Assembly (NCBI GenBank): GCA_947473535.1
Contig: CANJFK010000102.1
Span: 1 to 5,499, forward strand
Source of the DNA: Legionellaceae bacterium
GTDB taxonomy: Bacteria > Pseudomonadota > Gammaproteobacteria > Legionellales > Legionellaceae
Reading direction: 5' to 3'
Length of the DNA stretch: 5,499 bases
Shown: positions 1 to 5,487 of the stretch, one piece after another
Numbering within the stretch: the first letter of the stretch is position 1
Layout of the letters: each line of letters starts with the position of its first letter
Made by a program: the position numbers and the translations under genes
The notes under the pieces: generated by a model
Seen by the model: only the letters and a program-made list of their open reading frames with translations
Database searches by the model: none
Told to the model about the DNA's origin: nothing

Positions 1-1
1 T

Positions 2-394
2 CCAAGTTTCCTTAAAGACATTCACGAGGGGAACACTAAAGCGCAAGCTCAAAGAGTGATAGTGGAGGCAGCATTAGGCGCGTTGGGAGTAGATGGAGAG
101 GAGCGGGTTGGCGCCCGAGATAAAATTCAAAATTGCTATAATATATTAACATTACCAAAGAATGTAGACGCACTATCGGATCGGCGGCATGGTTGGAAAA
201 CTGAGATTATTAAGCAACTATGCTTGGTTTGTTTATACCGTCTTGCTCGATGGGCGGCTAGTTACGGTAAGACAACCGGGGCAGAGCTTAGTAAAGAAAC
301 AAGCGCAAAGCTAGAGCAACAGGGCGCGATCAAGCAAGAGTTGCAACAATTGAGGAATGAAGGTGATGAGGTAGAAGTTAGGCTTGACGTGTAA
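2..394 (+). CDS. C-terminal fragment of an unrecognised protein (runs off the left edge)
   Basis: The reading frame is open from the first bases of the window to a TAA at 392-394, giving 130 visible residues. The only internal start that could serve is a GTG at 56, which has no Shine-Dalgarno sequence upstream, so I read this as the end of a longer gene whose start lies outside. I do not recognise the family. The visible part is mixed and soluble, with a helical stretch rich in Leu and Cys (IIKQLCLVCLYRLARW) in the middle. Residues about 97-119 are Glu/Gln/Lys-rich and probably form a short coiled coil. The last dozen residues are acidic with hydrophobic positions (NEGDEVEVRLDV). Such Glu-rich tails occur in Dot/Icm effectors, but this alone does not identify one. 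It is convergent with the glucoamylase gene, with the hairpin-rich gap between them. Confidence 0.6.
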   Translation, partial: PSFLKDIHEGNTKAQAQRVIVEAALGALGVDGEERVGARDKIQNCYNILTLPKNVDALSDRRHGWKTEIIKQLCLVCLYRLARWAASYGKTTGAELSKETSAKLEQQGAIKQELQQLRNEGDEVEVRLDV

Positions 395-483
395 TATTAT
401 AACATCAATGGCGCTACCTTGCGATATGGAGAGGATACGACGCAGGGCAAACGAATCTTATGACCAGATTTAAACCGTATTAT

Positions 484-569
484 CCGAGCCGCGACCGTCA
501 GGGAGTGTTTACGAAGCAACAAAGCAAGAGGGACACATTCGTGAACACTCCCTGACGGTCGCGGCTCGG
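484..569. repeat. Long near-perfect inverted repeat (86-base hairpin)
   Basis: The left arm 484-515 and right arm 538-569 pair over 32 positions. The outer 26 are perfect Watson-Crick pairs (484-509 with 544-569), then one G-T pair (510 with 543), then five more pairs. The loop is 22 bases, 516-537, and purine-rich. The arms are GC-rich in the outer half, with CCGAGCCGCGACC on the left. There is no T-run on either side, and the stem is far longer than in a normal intrinsic terminator. It resembles intergenic REP- or MITE-like palindromic elements. Calling it a dispersed family member is inference, because only one copy is visible. It could still stop transcription arriving from both neighbouring genes. 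Confidence 0.85.
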
Positions 570-615
570 GCAGACTGACTTGATATCAATCTAAAAATTA
601 AGACGCGTTTACCCT

Positions 616-655
616 GGGATACGACGATCCCCCCCCCCTTTTTTTTCAAAGGGGG
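616..655. repeat. Two small adjacent hairpins around a C10-T8 tract
   Basis: The first hairpin is GGGAT (616-620) pairing with ATCCC (627-631) across a six-base loop. The second is CCCCCTTT (634-641) pairing with AAAGGGGG (648-655) across a six-base loop. Between and within them run ten consecutive C (629-638) and eight consecutive T (639-646). Neither hairpin is followed by a T-run on the strand where it would terminate, so I do not call it an intrinsic terminator. The homopolymers are also the positions in this window most likely to have the wrong length through sequencing error. Confidence 0.6.
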
Positions 656-694
656 ACCTTTAAAGTAGTGCCGTTAGATGCCTCCTCGTTAGAA

Positions 695-721
695 CCCACC
701 ATGCCCTATTAAGGCAGTGGG
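695..721 (-). terminator. Possible terminator hairpin downstream of the glucoamylase gene
   Basis: CCCAC (695-699) pairs with GTGGG (717-721), and TGCC (702-705) pairs with GGCA (713-716). There is a two-base bulge and a seven-base loop. It lies 44 bases past the stop of the minus-strand glucoamylase gene. The bases that follow on the minus strand are TTCTAACG, a poor U-tract, so intrinsic termination would be weak and the call is tentative. Confidence 0.35.
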
Positions 722-765
722 CTCAAGATAAACACATTCACAGCCACTAGCAGATTGATTTATTT

Positions 766-2217
766 TCATTTCGTTAACAAATTCACCGCTTTTTCACGTT
801 CTAGAACTGCTGAAAGATAGCTGGAATAACTCCAAGATAAGTCACTCGCACTGGATTGCGCACCACTGAAACGATCAATTTGTTCCGACATATGCATGGT
901 ACTGTTGTCATCATAAGTCACACAATGTTGTTTAATTATCTCTAAAATAGCATCAGCTTCTCGAAATAAACATTCTATTATAGCAGAAAAATAAGACGTT
1001 GATGAATCAATTGTATCATTAAGGGGTACAGTGACTTCGGGCGCTACTTGATGAAAAAATTGTTGCACCAAAAAATTAACGAGCACTTTTTTACCTAACA
1101 ACAACTCTCTAATAATAGAATAATAAAGCGCGGCTAATAAATTGGAGCATAAAAACCAAGGGTTACCATAAATGGATCGGTTACCATCATAAATATCGAT
1201 TTCATAGCGCCCAATCAACCATGCTCTACAATGTTTGTCCTTTATGTGGCGAGCCACATTAATTTGATAGAGATCTTTGAAAACACTTCTCACATAAAAA
1301 GCTGTACTTAACACACGCGACTCAGTGACAGAAAATTCATCATCAATGCCATTAAGTTGTCCATAAAATATCGAAATTAATACCGACATATCGATGCCAC
1401 CGCCTTGCTGATTTTCTGCTTGGGGTGTCTCAAAATAATAGCCTAAATGTTCGTGCCAATGTGTTTCCAACATATTCGCGATATGACGCACCGTCTCTCT
1501 ATAATATACCGCGGCATTCAAATCACCCAGCCGCTCAGCTAAAATAGCCCCAGTCAACAAAGCCGCACGTTGCATAAATCGAACGGAGAAATGATTACCA
1601 CTTAGTTCTTCCCACATGTTGACCGAAGGAGCTGACCACAAGTTTGCGCAATACTCTAAATTTGCCTTTAATAAACTGTTAGGATTGGAACTATAAATTT
1701 TCTCTACCAATTCTGGATTTTTTTTCTCATTCAAAAAAATAGTCGCTATTTTAGTTAAAGCGATAGCTTGATCACCCGAACTGGCGATCTGCGGTCGTCC
1801 CCACGCTCCAGTCCACAACGAGCCATCCACATTAAATTTGGGTTCTCCTAACACGTTGATACCATTCAGCCAGGGTTGTGACTGCACTTTTTCAACAAAA
1901 TCTAAATAACTCACCATGATTTCACGATAGTAAGCTTTTCTTTTTTTATCGTTACATCGCTGATAGAAATCCGCAATTGCATTAATGACAATTGCCCCAT
2001 CACGAACCCAATAAAAATAATACGCCTGGCTAAATTCATTGTTAGGTAGTGCAGGTGCTGCAATAACAGCACCCAACATCGCGACCATGACGTTCTCACC
2101 TTCAACTCGGGTTAACGAATGGGACGACGTCGCAATATTTTTCAATAAATTTTTCATCACTGCGTCAACATCATCGGTGGAAAACGGACAAACGGGTATC
2201 TTTATTTTTGCCATCAT
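766..2217 (-). CDS. Glycoside hydrolase family 15 glucoamylase, eukaryotic (fungal) type, without signal peptide
   Basis: This 483-residue protein should hydrolyse terminal alpha-1,4 (and more slowly alpha-1,6) glucosidic bonds in glycogen, starch or maltodextrins, releasing beta-glucose with inversion. It aligns by eye along its length with fungal glucoamylase catalytic domains: YFYWVRD at 67-73, LGEPKFNVDGSLWTGAWGRPQ at about 123-143, MWEELSGNHF at 201-210, IGRYEIDIYDG at 335-345, YGNPWFLC at 350-357, and MSEQIDRFSG with DLSWSYSSYLSA at 443-470. By correspondence with the Aspergillus enzyme, E203 is the general acid (Glu179) and E445 the general base (Glu400); R72, D73, W139 and R337 match subsite residues. 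The first ATG follows AAGGAG by 8 bases, and an in-frame TAA at 2230-2232 excludes a longer N-terminus. There is therefore no Sec signal peptide, and no starch-binding domain follows the catalytic domain. Legionella pneumophila has a related eukaryotic-like glucoamylase, GamA. The family is clear; cellular location is open. Confidence 0.94.
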   Translation of the reverse strand: MMAKIKIPVCPFSTDDVDAVMKNLLKNIATSSHSLTRVEGENVMVAMLGAVIAAPALPNNEFSQAYYFYWVRDGAIVINAIADFYQRCNDKKRKAYYREIMVSYLDFVEKVQSQPWLNGINVLGEPKFNVDGSLWTGAWGRPQIASSGDQAIALTKIATIFLNEKKNPELVEKIYSSNPNSLLKANLEYCANLWSAPSVNMWEELSGNHFSVRFMQRAALLTGAILAERLGDLNAAVYYRETVRHIANMLETHWHEHLGYYFETPQAENQQGGGIDMSVLISIFYGQLNGIDDEFSVTESRVLSTAFYVRSVFKDLYQINVARHIKDKHCRAWLIGRYEIDIYDGNRSIYGNPWFLCSNLLAALYYSIIRELLLGKKVLVNFLVQQFFHQVAPEVTVPLNDTIDSSTSYFSAIIECLFREADAILEIIKQHCVTYDDNSTMHMSEQIDRFSGAQSSASDLSWSYSSYLSAVLEREKAVNLLTK

Positions 2218-2225
2218 GGATACTA

Positions 2226-2231
2226 CTCCTT
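2226..2231 (-). promoter_or_regulatory. Ribosome binding site of the glucoamylase gene
   Basis: On the minus strand AAGGAG stands 8 bases before the ATG at 2215-2217 and 11 before the second ATG at 2212-2214. Spacing favours the first. The overlapping in-frame stop at 2230-2232 fixes the start to one of these two. Confidence 0.8.
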
Positions 2232-2346
2232 AATTTTTAAGATCAGTCCTTTCATAGTCGGCAGGTGTCGCTGGCTTTTTATCATCAGGACAACCACGAT
2301 CTATCCAAACGGTTTTGCATTCCGCATTTTATCCTGCTTCTACATC

Positions 2347-2356
2347 ACGCTAGCGT
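2347..2356. promoter_or_regulatory. Palindrome ACGCTAGCGT, possible operator for the glucoamylase gene
   Basis: This is a perfect 10-base palindrome in an otherwise AT-rich gap. If transcription starts about 7 bases past the TATAAT at 2378-2383, it lies near +16 to +25, a usual place for a repressor site. No regulator is recognised from this half-site, so operator function is inference. Confidence 0.25.
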
Positions 2357-2377
2357 ATAACTTTTTGTTAAATCAAT

Positions 2378-2404
2378 ATTATATTTTTTTGTCGCGTCAA
2401 GCAA
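2378..2404 (-). promoter_or_regulatory. Candidate sigma-70 promoter of the glucoamylase gene
   Basis: A perfect -10 box TATAAT (2378-2383, minus strand) is preceded by seven A, with a weak -35 TTGCTT (2399-2404) at 15-base spacing. A TTGACG at 2395-2400 is a better -35 sequence, but its spacing (11 bases) is too short for this -10. The predicted transcript would have a leader of about 150 bases before the ATG at 2217. AT-richness makes chance matches likely. Confidence 0.4.
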
Positions 2405-2422
2405 ATGCCTGGCTTTTGGTTT

Positions 2423-2465
2423 GTAACTTCACTTTTTGGCTCTTCTGCGCATCCGTAGAAGTTAC
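2423..2465. repeat. Overlapping inverted repeats in the glucoamylase / AACS gap
   Basis: GTAACTTC (2423-2430) is the exact reverse complement of GAAGTTAC (2458-2465) across a 27-base spacer. Inside it a tighter hairpin can form from CTTCTGCG (2442-2449) and CGTAGAAG (2454-2461), with one G-T pair and a four-base loop. The two share 2458-2461, so they cannot form together. They lie 64-106 bases past the AACS stop, but no T-run follows on the minus strand, so this would be a poor intrinsic terminator for AACS. Their role is unknown. Confidence 0.4.
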
Positions 2466-2528
2466 TTAATTCTAACGTAACATGTTGTTTTAAATTAACT
2501 TATTTTCTTAAGTGGGTTGGCCGTTCCA

Positions 2529-4469
2529 TTACTCCCCCAACTCCACCCTATCCCTGAAATGATCCAACGCATCCGGGTTTGCAAGTGATTGAAGGTTATT
2601 GATTGCTTGCCCATGAACGGTTTGTCGCACGGCTATTTCCATGATCTTGCCGCTGATGGTACGTGGAATGTCTGCAACTTGCAGGATTTTGGCTGGCACG
2701 TGACGCGGTGATGCGTTGTTGCGGATGGTTTTTCGAATGGTGGCCTGCAGGGCTTCGTCTAATTGTAGACCGTTACGTAGTTTTACGAATAGGACGACGC
2801 GCACGTCATCTTGCCAATTTTGGCCAATCACTACACTATCGACTACCTCCGGTATCGTCTCGATTTGTCGATAAATTTCAGCGGTACCAATGCGTACGCC
2901 GCCTGGGTTTAATATCGTATCAGAGCGGCCGTAGATAATTAGGCCATGATGGGCTGTAATTTCTGCAAAATCACCTTGCGCCCAAACACCGGGGAAACGT
3001 GCAAAATAGGCGTTGTAGTAGCGCTCGCGATCGGGATCATTTCCAAAACCGATGGGCATGGCGGGAAATGGCGTCGTGCAGACCAATTCACCCCGCGCCT
3101 CGTGTACGGAATGGCCTTGCTCATCATACACCTCAACACCCATGCCAAGTCCTAAGCATTGTAACTCGCCTCGATAGACGGGGAGAATCGGATTGCCTAA
3201 GGCAAAACAAGACACGATATCTGTGCCACCTGAAATGGAACTGAGCTGGACGTCCGCTTTGATGTGTTGATAAACAAAATCATAATTTTGGGGTAATAGT
3301 GGGGAGCCGGTAGATAAAATACAACGCAGGTGTTGCATTGGAAAGTCGTTTATAGGACTTATATCGGCTTTCTCGACAGCGGAGATAAATTTGGCACTCG
3401 TGCCAAAGACCGTGACTTTTTCTTGTTCGATTATTTCAAATAACCGTTTGGCATCGGGATAGTTTGGTGATCCCTCATACAATGTCAATGTCGCGCCCAG
3501 AGCCAATACCGACACTTCCCAGTTCCACATCATCCAACCACAGGTCGTATAAAAAAATAAATTGTCATGCGCATGGAGATCCGTGTGCAAGGCTAATTCT
3601 TTCATGTGTTGTAATAACGTGCCCCCCGCGCCATGGATGATGCATTTCGGCTTGCCCGTGGTGCCGGAGGAAAATAAAATGTACAACGGGTGGGAAAACG
3701 GCATGGGAGTAAAGGTTAACTCCGTGGTGGGAATTAGAAAGTCATCCCATGCAACCGCTTGAGGAAGTGTCTTTAAAGGGATGCTGATGTTGACAATCGG
3801 GCAGACTATCACGTGCGTTAACGAGGGTATCATTGCCGTTACTTTCTGAATTTTGTCCCAGCCATCGTGCGTTTTTCCTTGATAGTCTTGTCCATCGCAG
3901 ACAAATAAGATTTTAGGTTCCAGCTGGCCAAGCCTATCGACGGCGGCATTGACACCAAAATCAGGGGAACAAACAGACCAAACAGCACCGATAGAGGTCG
4001 TGGCGAGCATGGCGATAATCGTCATCGCGACATTTGGCATAATAGCCGCCACACGGTCACCCGGAACCACTCCGGCCTTTTTTAATCCTGCCGCACACGA
4101 ACTGACTTGCTGCCTTAGTTCTTTATAACTCAACACCTGGCGCGCACCACGTTCATCAAGGCTGACGATTGCTGGATGGGTATCTTTTCGAGCGAGTAAT
4201 TTTTCAGCGAAATTAAAGGTAGCCCCCGTAAACCAGCGGGCATCAAACATATTGTTGTGATCACTTAAGGCCTGTGATGCCGGTGTGTTAAATGTAATAT
4301 CGAAAAAGTCACATAATGATTGCCAAAAAAGTGCCGGGTGTTGCACGGACCAGGTGTGTAATTGTTGATAATGAGCAAACCGTTGATGATGTGCTTTCTC
4401 TGCAAACCGCATGAATTGCCACATCTGGGTCGCTTCTGGATTTTTGGGTTGCCAAAGGGCAGTGTTCAT
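2529..4469 (-). CDS. aacS: Acetoacetyl-CoA synthetase (acetoacetate-CoA ligase)
   Basis: This 646-residue cytoplasmic enzyme of the ANL (acyl-adenylate-forming) superfamily converts acetoacetate, ATP and CoA to acetoacetyl-CoA, AMP and PPi, feeding ketone-body use or polyhydroxybutyrate and lipid synthesis. Numbering from the chosen start, an acetyl-CoA-synthetase-type N-terminal region ends near ARWFTGATFNFAEKLL (77-92). The phosphate-binding loop SSGTTGKPK is at 267-275, TTCGWMMWNW at 308-317, SGGTD at 413-417, the ribose-binding Asp in QGDFAE at 500, the hinge YGRSD at 513-517, and the C-terminal catalytic Lys in PRTISGK at 608. The tail (VHGQAINNLQSLANPDALDHFRD) is typical of AACS rather than acetyl- or propionyl-CoA synthetase. 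Length is normal for the family. The ATG at 4467-4469 is chosen because AAGGA precedes it by 8 bases; a TTG at 4514 and ATG at 4511 further up have no Shine-Dalgarno and lie upstream of the predicted transcription start. No partner genes (thiolase, dehydrogenase, pha) are in the window. Confidence 0.95.
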   Translation of the reverse strand: MNTALWQPKNPEATQMWQFMRFAEKAHHQRFAHYQQLHTWSVQHPALFWQSLCDFFDITFNTPASQALSDHNNMFDARWFTGATFNFAEKLLARKDTHPAIVSLDERGARQVLSYKELRQQVSSCAAGLKKAGVVPGDRVAAIMPNVAMTIIAMLATTSIGAVWSVCSPDFGVNAAVDRLGQLEPKILFVCDGQDYQGKTHDGWDKIQKVTAMIPSLTHVIVCPIVNISIPLKTLPQAVAWDDFLIPTTELTFTPMPFSHPLYILFSSGTTGKPKCIIHGAGGTLLQHMKELALHTDLHAHDNLFFYTTCGWMMWNWEVSVLALGATLTLYEGSPNYPDAKRLFEIIEQEKVTVFGTSAKFISAVEKADISPINDFPMQHLRCILSTGSPLLPQNYDFVYQHIKADVQLSSISGGTDIVSCFALGNPILPVYRGELQCLGLGMGVEVYDEQGHSVHEARGELVCTTPFPAMPIGFGNDPDRERYYNAYFARFPGVWAQGDFAEITAHHGLIIYGRSDTILNPGGVRIGTAEIYRQIETIPEVVDSVVIGQNWQDDVRVVLFVKLRNGLQLDEALQATIRKTIRNNASPRHVPAKILQVADIPRTISGKIMEIAVRQTVHGQAINNLQSLANPDALDHFRDRVELGE

Positions 4470-4499
4470 CGTTGATATCCTTATTCTACTTTTGTTGAT

Positions 4500-4527
4500 T
4501 TTATACTGCATCAATCATTTTGTGCAA
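4500..4527 (-). promoter_or_regulatory. Candidate promoter of the acetoacetyl-CoA synthetase gene
   Basis: On the minus strand TTGCAC (4522-4527) and TATAAA (4500-4505) are separated by 16 bases. Transcription would start near 4493, giving a leader of about 24 bases. This supports the ATG at 4469 as the true start. The -35 box is weak (TTG plus three mismatches). Confidence 0.45.
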
Positions 4528-4549
4528 ATCATAGGATATGGTCTACAAT
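4520..4549 (+). promoter_or_regulatory. Candidate promoter of the ankyrin-repeat gene
   Basis: TTGTGC (4520-4525) and TACAAT (4544-4549) are separated by 18 bases. Transcription would start near 4556, about 43 bases before the ATG. The -35 box overlaps the -35 box of the divergent AACS promoter at 4522-4525, inside the small inverted repeat ATTT(4517-4520)-TGTGC-AAAT(4526-4529). The two promoters may therefore compete or share a regulator. Confidence 0.4.
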
Positions 4550-4588
4550 TACCCATAATGATGAATTATTTTATTTCAATGAGTTATT

Positions 4589-4593
4589 GGAGG
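4589..4593 (+). promoter_or_regulatory. Ribosome binding site deciding the start of the ankyrin-repeat gene
   Basis: GGAGG lies only 2 bases before the ATG at 4596 but 5 bases before the ATG at 4599, so the second ATG is favoured. A TTG at 4587 overlaps the GGAGG itself and is an unlikely start. Confidence 0.65.
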
Positions 4594-4598
4594 CTATG

Positions 4599-5408
4599 AT
4601 GCACACAGATGACATTGATCAACTGTTCAGAAGCACGAAGGGTTTAGGCGCAGAAGAGAAATTAAGCATACTCAATGGAAGGGATGCTGATAGTAATACT
4701 GTTTTAATGCAACTTGCTTCAGCCGGTGTTTCTGGTTCTACTGATGGTATTGTAGACGCCACTGTGAATTTAATATCAGCAGGGGCTGATGTGAGTTTCA
4801 GAAATGAGGCCGGGCTAAATGTGCTTGATATCGCGTTACTAAACAAGCCTGAGATGGTAGAGCCCTTATTATACAAAGTGGCTACGTTAAGCGAGCCTGA
4901 GCAGAAGGATATGTTTCAGTGCCAAAACCTTAGTGAGGGTGCAATGGATGCTGTTCTGGCGCTTAATAATTATATCGCTCGTCAAGTTAAAACAATACAG
5001 TCAGGTGGCGACACAATCAATGCGAACAAAGCAAGGGTCGCGATGGGGGCTTTACGAGGATTGATTTCCGATCAAGATCTATACTCTGAATCCACTCGAA
5101 TAGACCAAATGCGAGCCATTTTAAAGGCCGGTGATGATAATCTATCGCATAAAAAACACGGTGGATTTTTTACAACAAGTGGAGCTGCGGTGAAGTCCGA
5201 AGGTGAAAAACTGTTGGATATTGTGGCGCCTAGCCAAAAGGGCACGGAACTGAAAGATCTAACAGGTTATAAACATAAAGCTGGTCCAGAGTTTGGTGAT
5301 TCAACGGATAGTGACGATGAAGTAGATGACGATGAAGATGAAGGTTATGGTCCGGTATTTGTCAATGGAGTTGTCACCTCTAGGTTGAGATTTATTGCCT
5401 CCTCGTAG
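4599..5408 (+). CDS. Ankyrin-repeat protein with acidic C-terminal segment (possible host-directed effector)
   Basis: The protein has 269 residues, no signal peptide and no membrane segment. Residues about 29-92 read as two ankyrin repeats: DSNTVLMQLASAG followed by VNLISAGADVSFRN, then EAGLNVLDIALLNKPEMVEPLL. A weaker third match is at about 171-209 (MRAILKAGDDNLSHKKHGG and EGEKLLDIVAP), with a helical stretch of no recognised family at 95-165 between them. Residues 234-248 are almost all Asp, Glu or Ser (STDSDDEVDDDEDE), followed by a mostly hydrophobic tail ending RLRFIASS. Ankyrin repeats bind proteins, and no enzymatic motif is visible. Ankyrin proteins of intracellular Legionellales are often secreted into the host; a substrate role here is inferred from family habit and the acidic tail only. 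It is divergent from the AACS gene with a 129-base promoter gap. The stop is followed after 12 bases by paired hairpins. Confidence 0.8.
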   Translation: MHTDDIDQLFRSTKGLGAEEKLSILNGRDADSNTVLMQLASAGVSGSTDGIVDATVNLISAGADVSFRNEAGLNVLDIALLNKPEMVEPLLYKVATLSEPEQKDMFQCQNLSEGAMDAVLALNNYIARQVKTIQSGGDTINANKARVAMGALRGLISDQDLYSESTRIDQMRAILKAGDDNLSHKKHGGFFTTSGAAVKSEGEKLLDIVAPSQKGTELKDLTGYKHKAGPEFGDSTDSDDEVDDDEDEGYGPVFVNGVVTSRLRFIASS

Positions 5409-5420
5409 CATATCCATACT

Positions 5421-5447
5421 GACGCACCGCGTCCGCGGTTTGTCGTC
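5421..5447. repeat. GC-rich nested hairpin after the ankyrin gene
   Basis: ACCGCG (5426-5431) pairs with CGCGGT (5434-5439), enclosed by GACG (5421-5424) pairing with CGTC (5444-5447). It starts 13 bases after the ankyrin stop codon. There is no T-run after it, so if it ends transcription it does so without the usual U-tract. Confidence 0.5.
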
Positions 5448-5487
5448 TACTCGAACCCGAGCCATCCTGGCTCTCCTGTTCGACTAG
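5447..5487. repeat. Second nested hairpin at the right edge
   Basis: GAGCCA (5459-5464) pairs with TGGCTC (5468-5473) across TCC, enclosed by TCGAAC (5451-5456) pairing with GTTCGA (5478-5483). CTA/TAG (5447-5449 with 5485-5487) extends the stem beyond one C-C mismatch. It directly follows the previous hairpin, and an 8-base direct repeat ATCCATAC (5412-5419 and 5488-5495) flanks the pair. The structure may be one palindromic intergenic element, or the terminator region of the ankyrin gene. Confidence 0.55.

Larger units (their letters stand above)
395..765. other. Gene-free gap between convergent genes, packed with inverted repeats
   Basis: No credible protein gene is seen in these 371 bases. 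In order they contain one copy of GGATACGACG (433-442), a long hairpin (484-569), a 10-base palindrome TTGATATCAA (580-589), a second copy of GGATACGACG (617-626) inside a small hairpin, a C10-T8 tract with its own hairpin, and a hairpin at 695-721. Genes on both sides end here, so transcription termination is one likely job. The density of palindromes also fits one or more small non-autonomous repeat elements. No transposase or insertion-sequence end is recognisable. Confidence 0.6.

Noticed and set aside
56..394. A complete 112-residue gene starting at GTG 56
   Set aside because: The same frame is open to the window edge and no Shine-Dalgarno precedes 56, so a truncated longer gene is more likely.
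460..555. A 31-codon reading frame starting with ATG at 460
   Set aside because: It runs through both arms of the long hairpin, has no good ribosome site and no coding character.
634..655. Intrinsic terminator at the C-run/T-run hairpin
   Set aside because: The T-run lies inside the hairpin, not after it, and neither strand has a U-tract downstream.
1911..2233. Overlapping open frames of 64 codons within the glucoamylase gene
   Set aside because: They are shadows of a clearly coding, family-conserved frame, with no start signals of their own.
2663..3762. Several open frames antisense to or overlapping the AACS gene
   Set aside because: AACS is conserved over its full length here; the others have low-complexity Cys/Arg/Trp-rich translations and no ribosome sites.
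4470..4514. Longer AACS start at TTG 4514 or ATG 4511
   Set aside because: There is no Shine-Dalgarno, the added residues (KINKSRIRIS) are not family-like, and they overlap the best promoter.
679..5406. Eleven-base repeat TGCCTCCTCGT at 679-689 and 5396-5406, suggesting a shared element edge
   Set aside because: Flanking sequences diverge at once, and a chance 11-mer match is expected in a 5.5 kb window.
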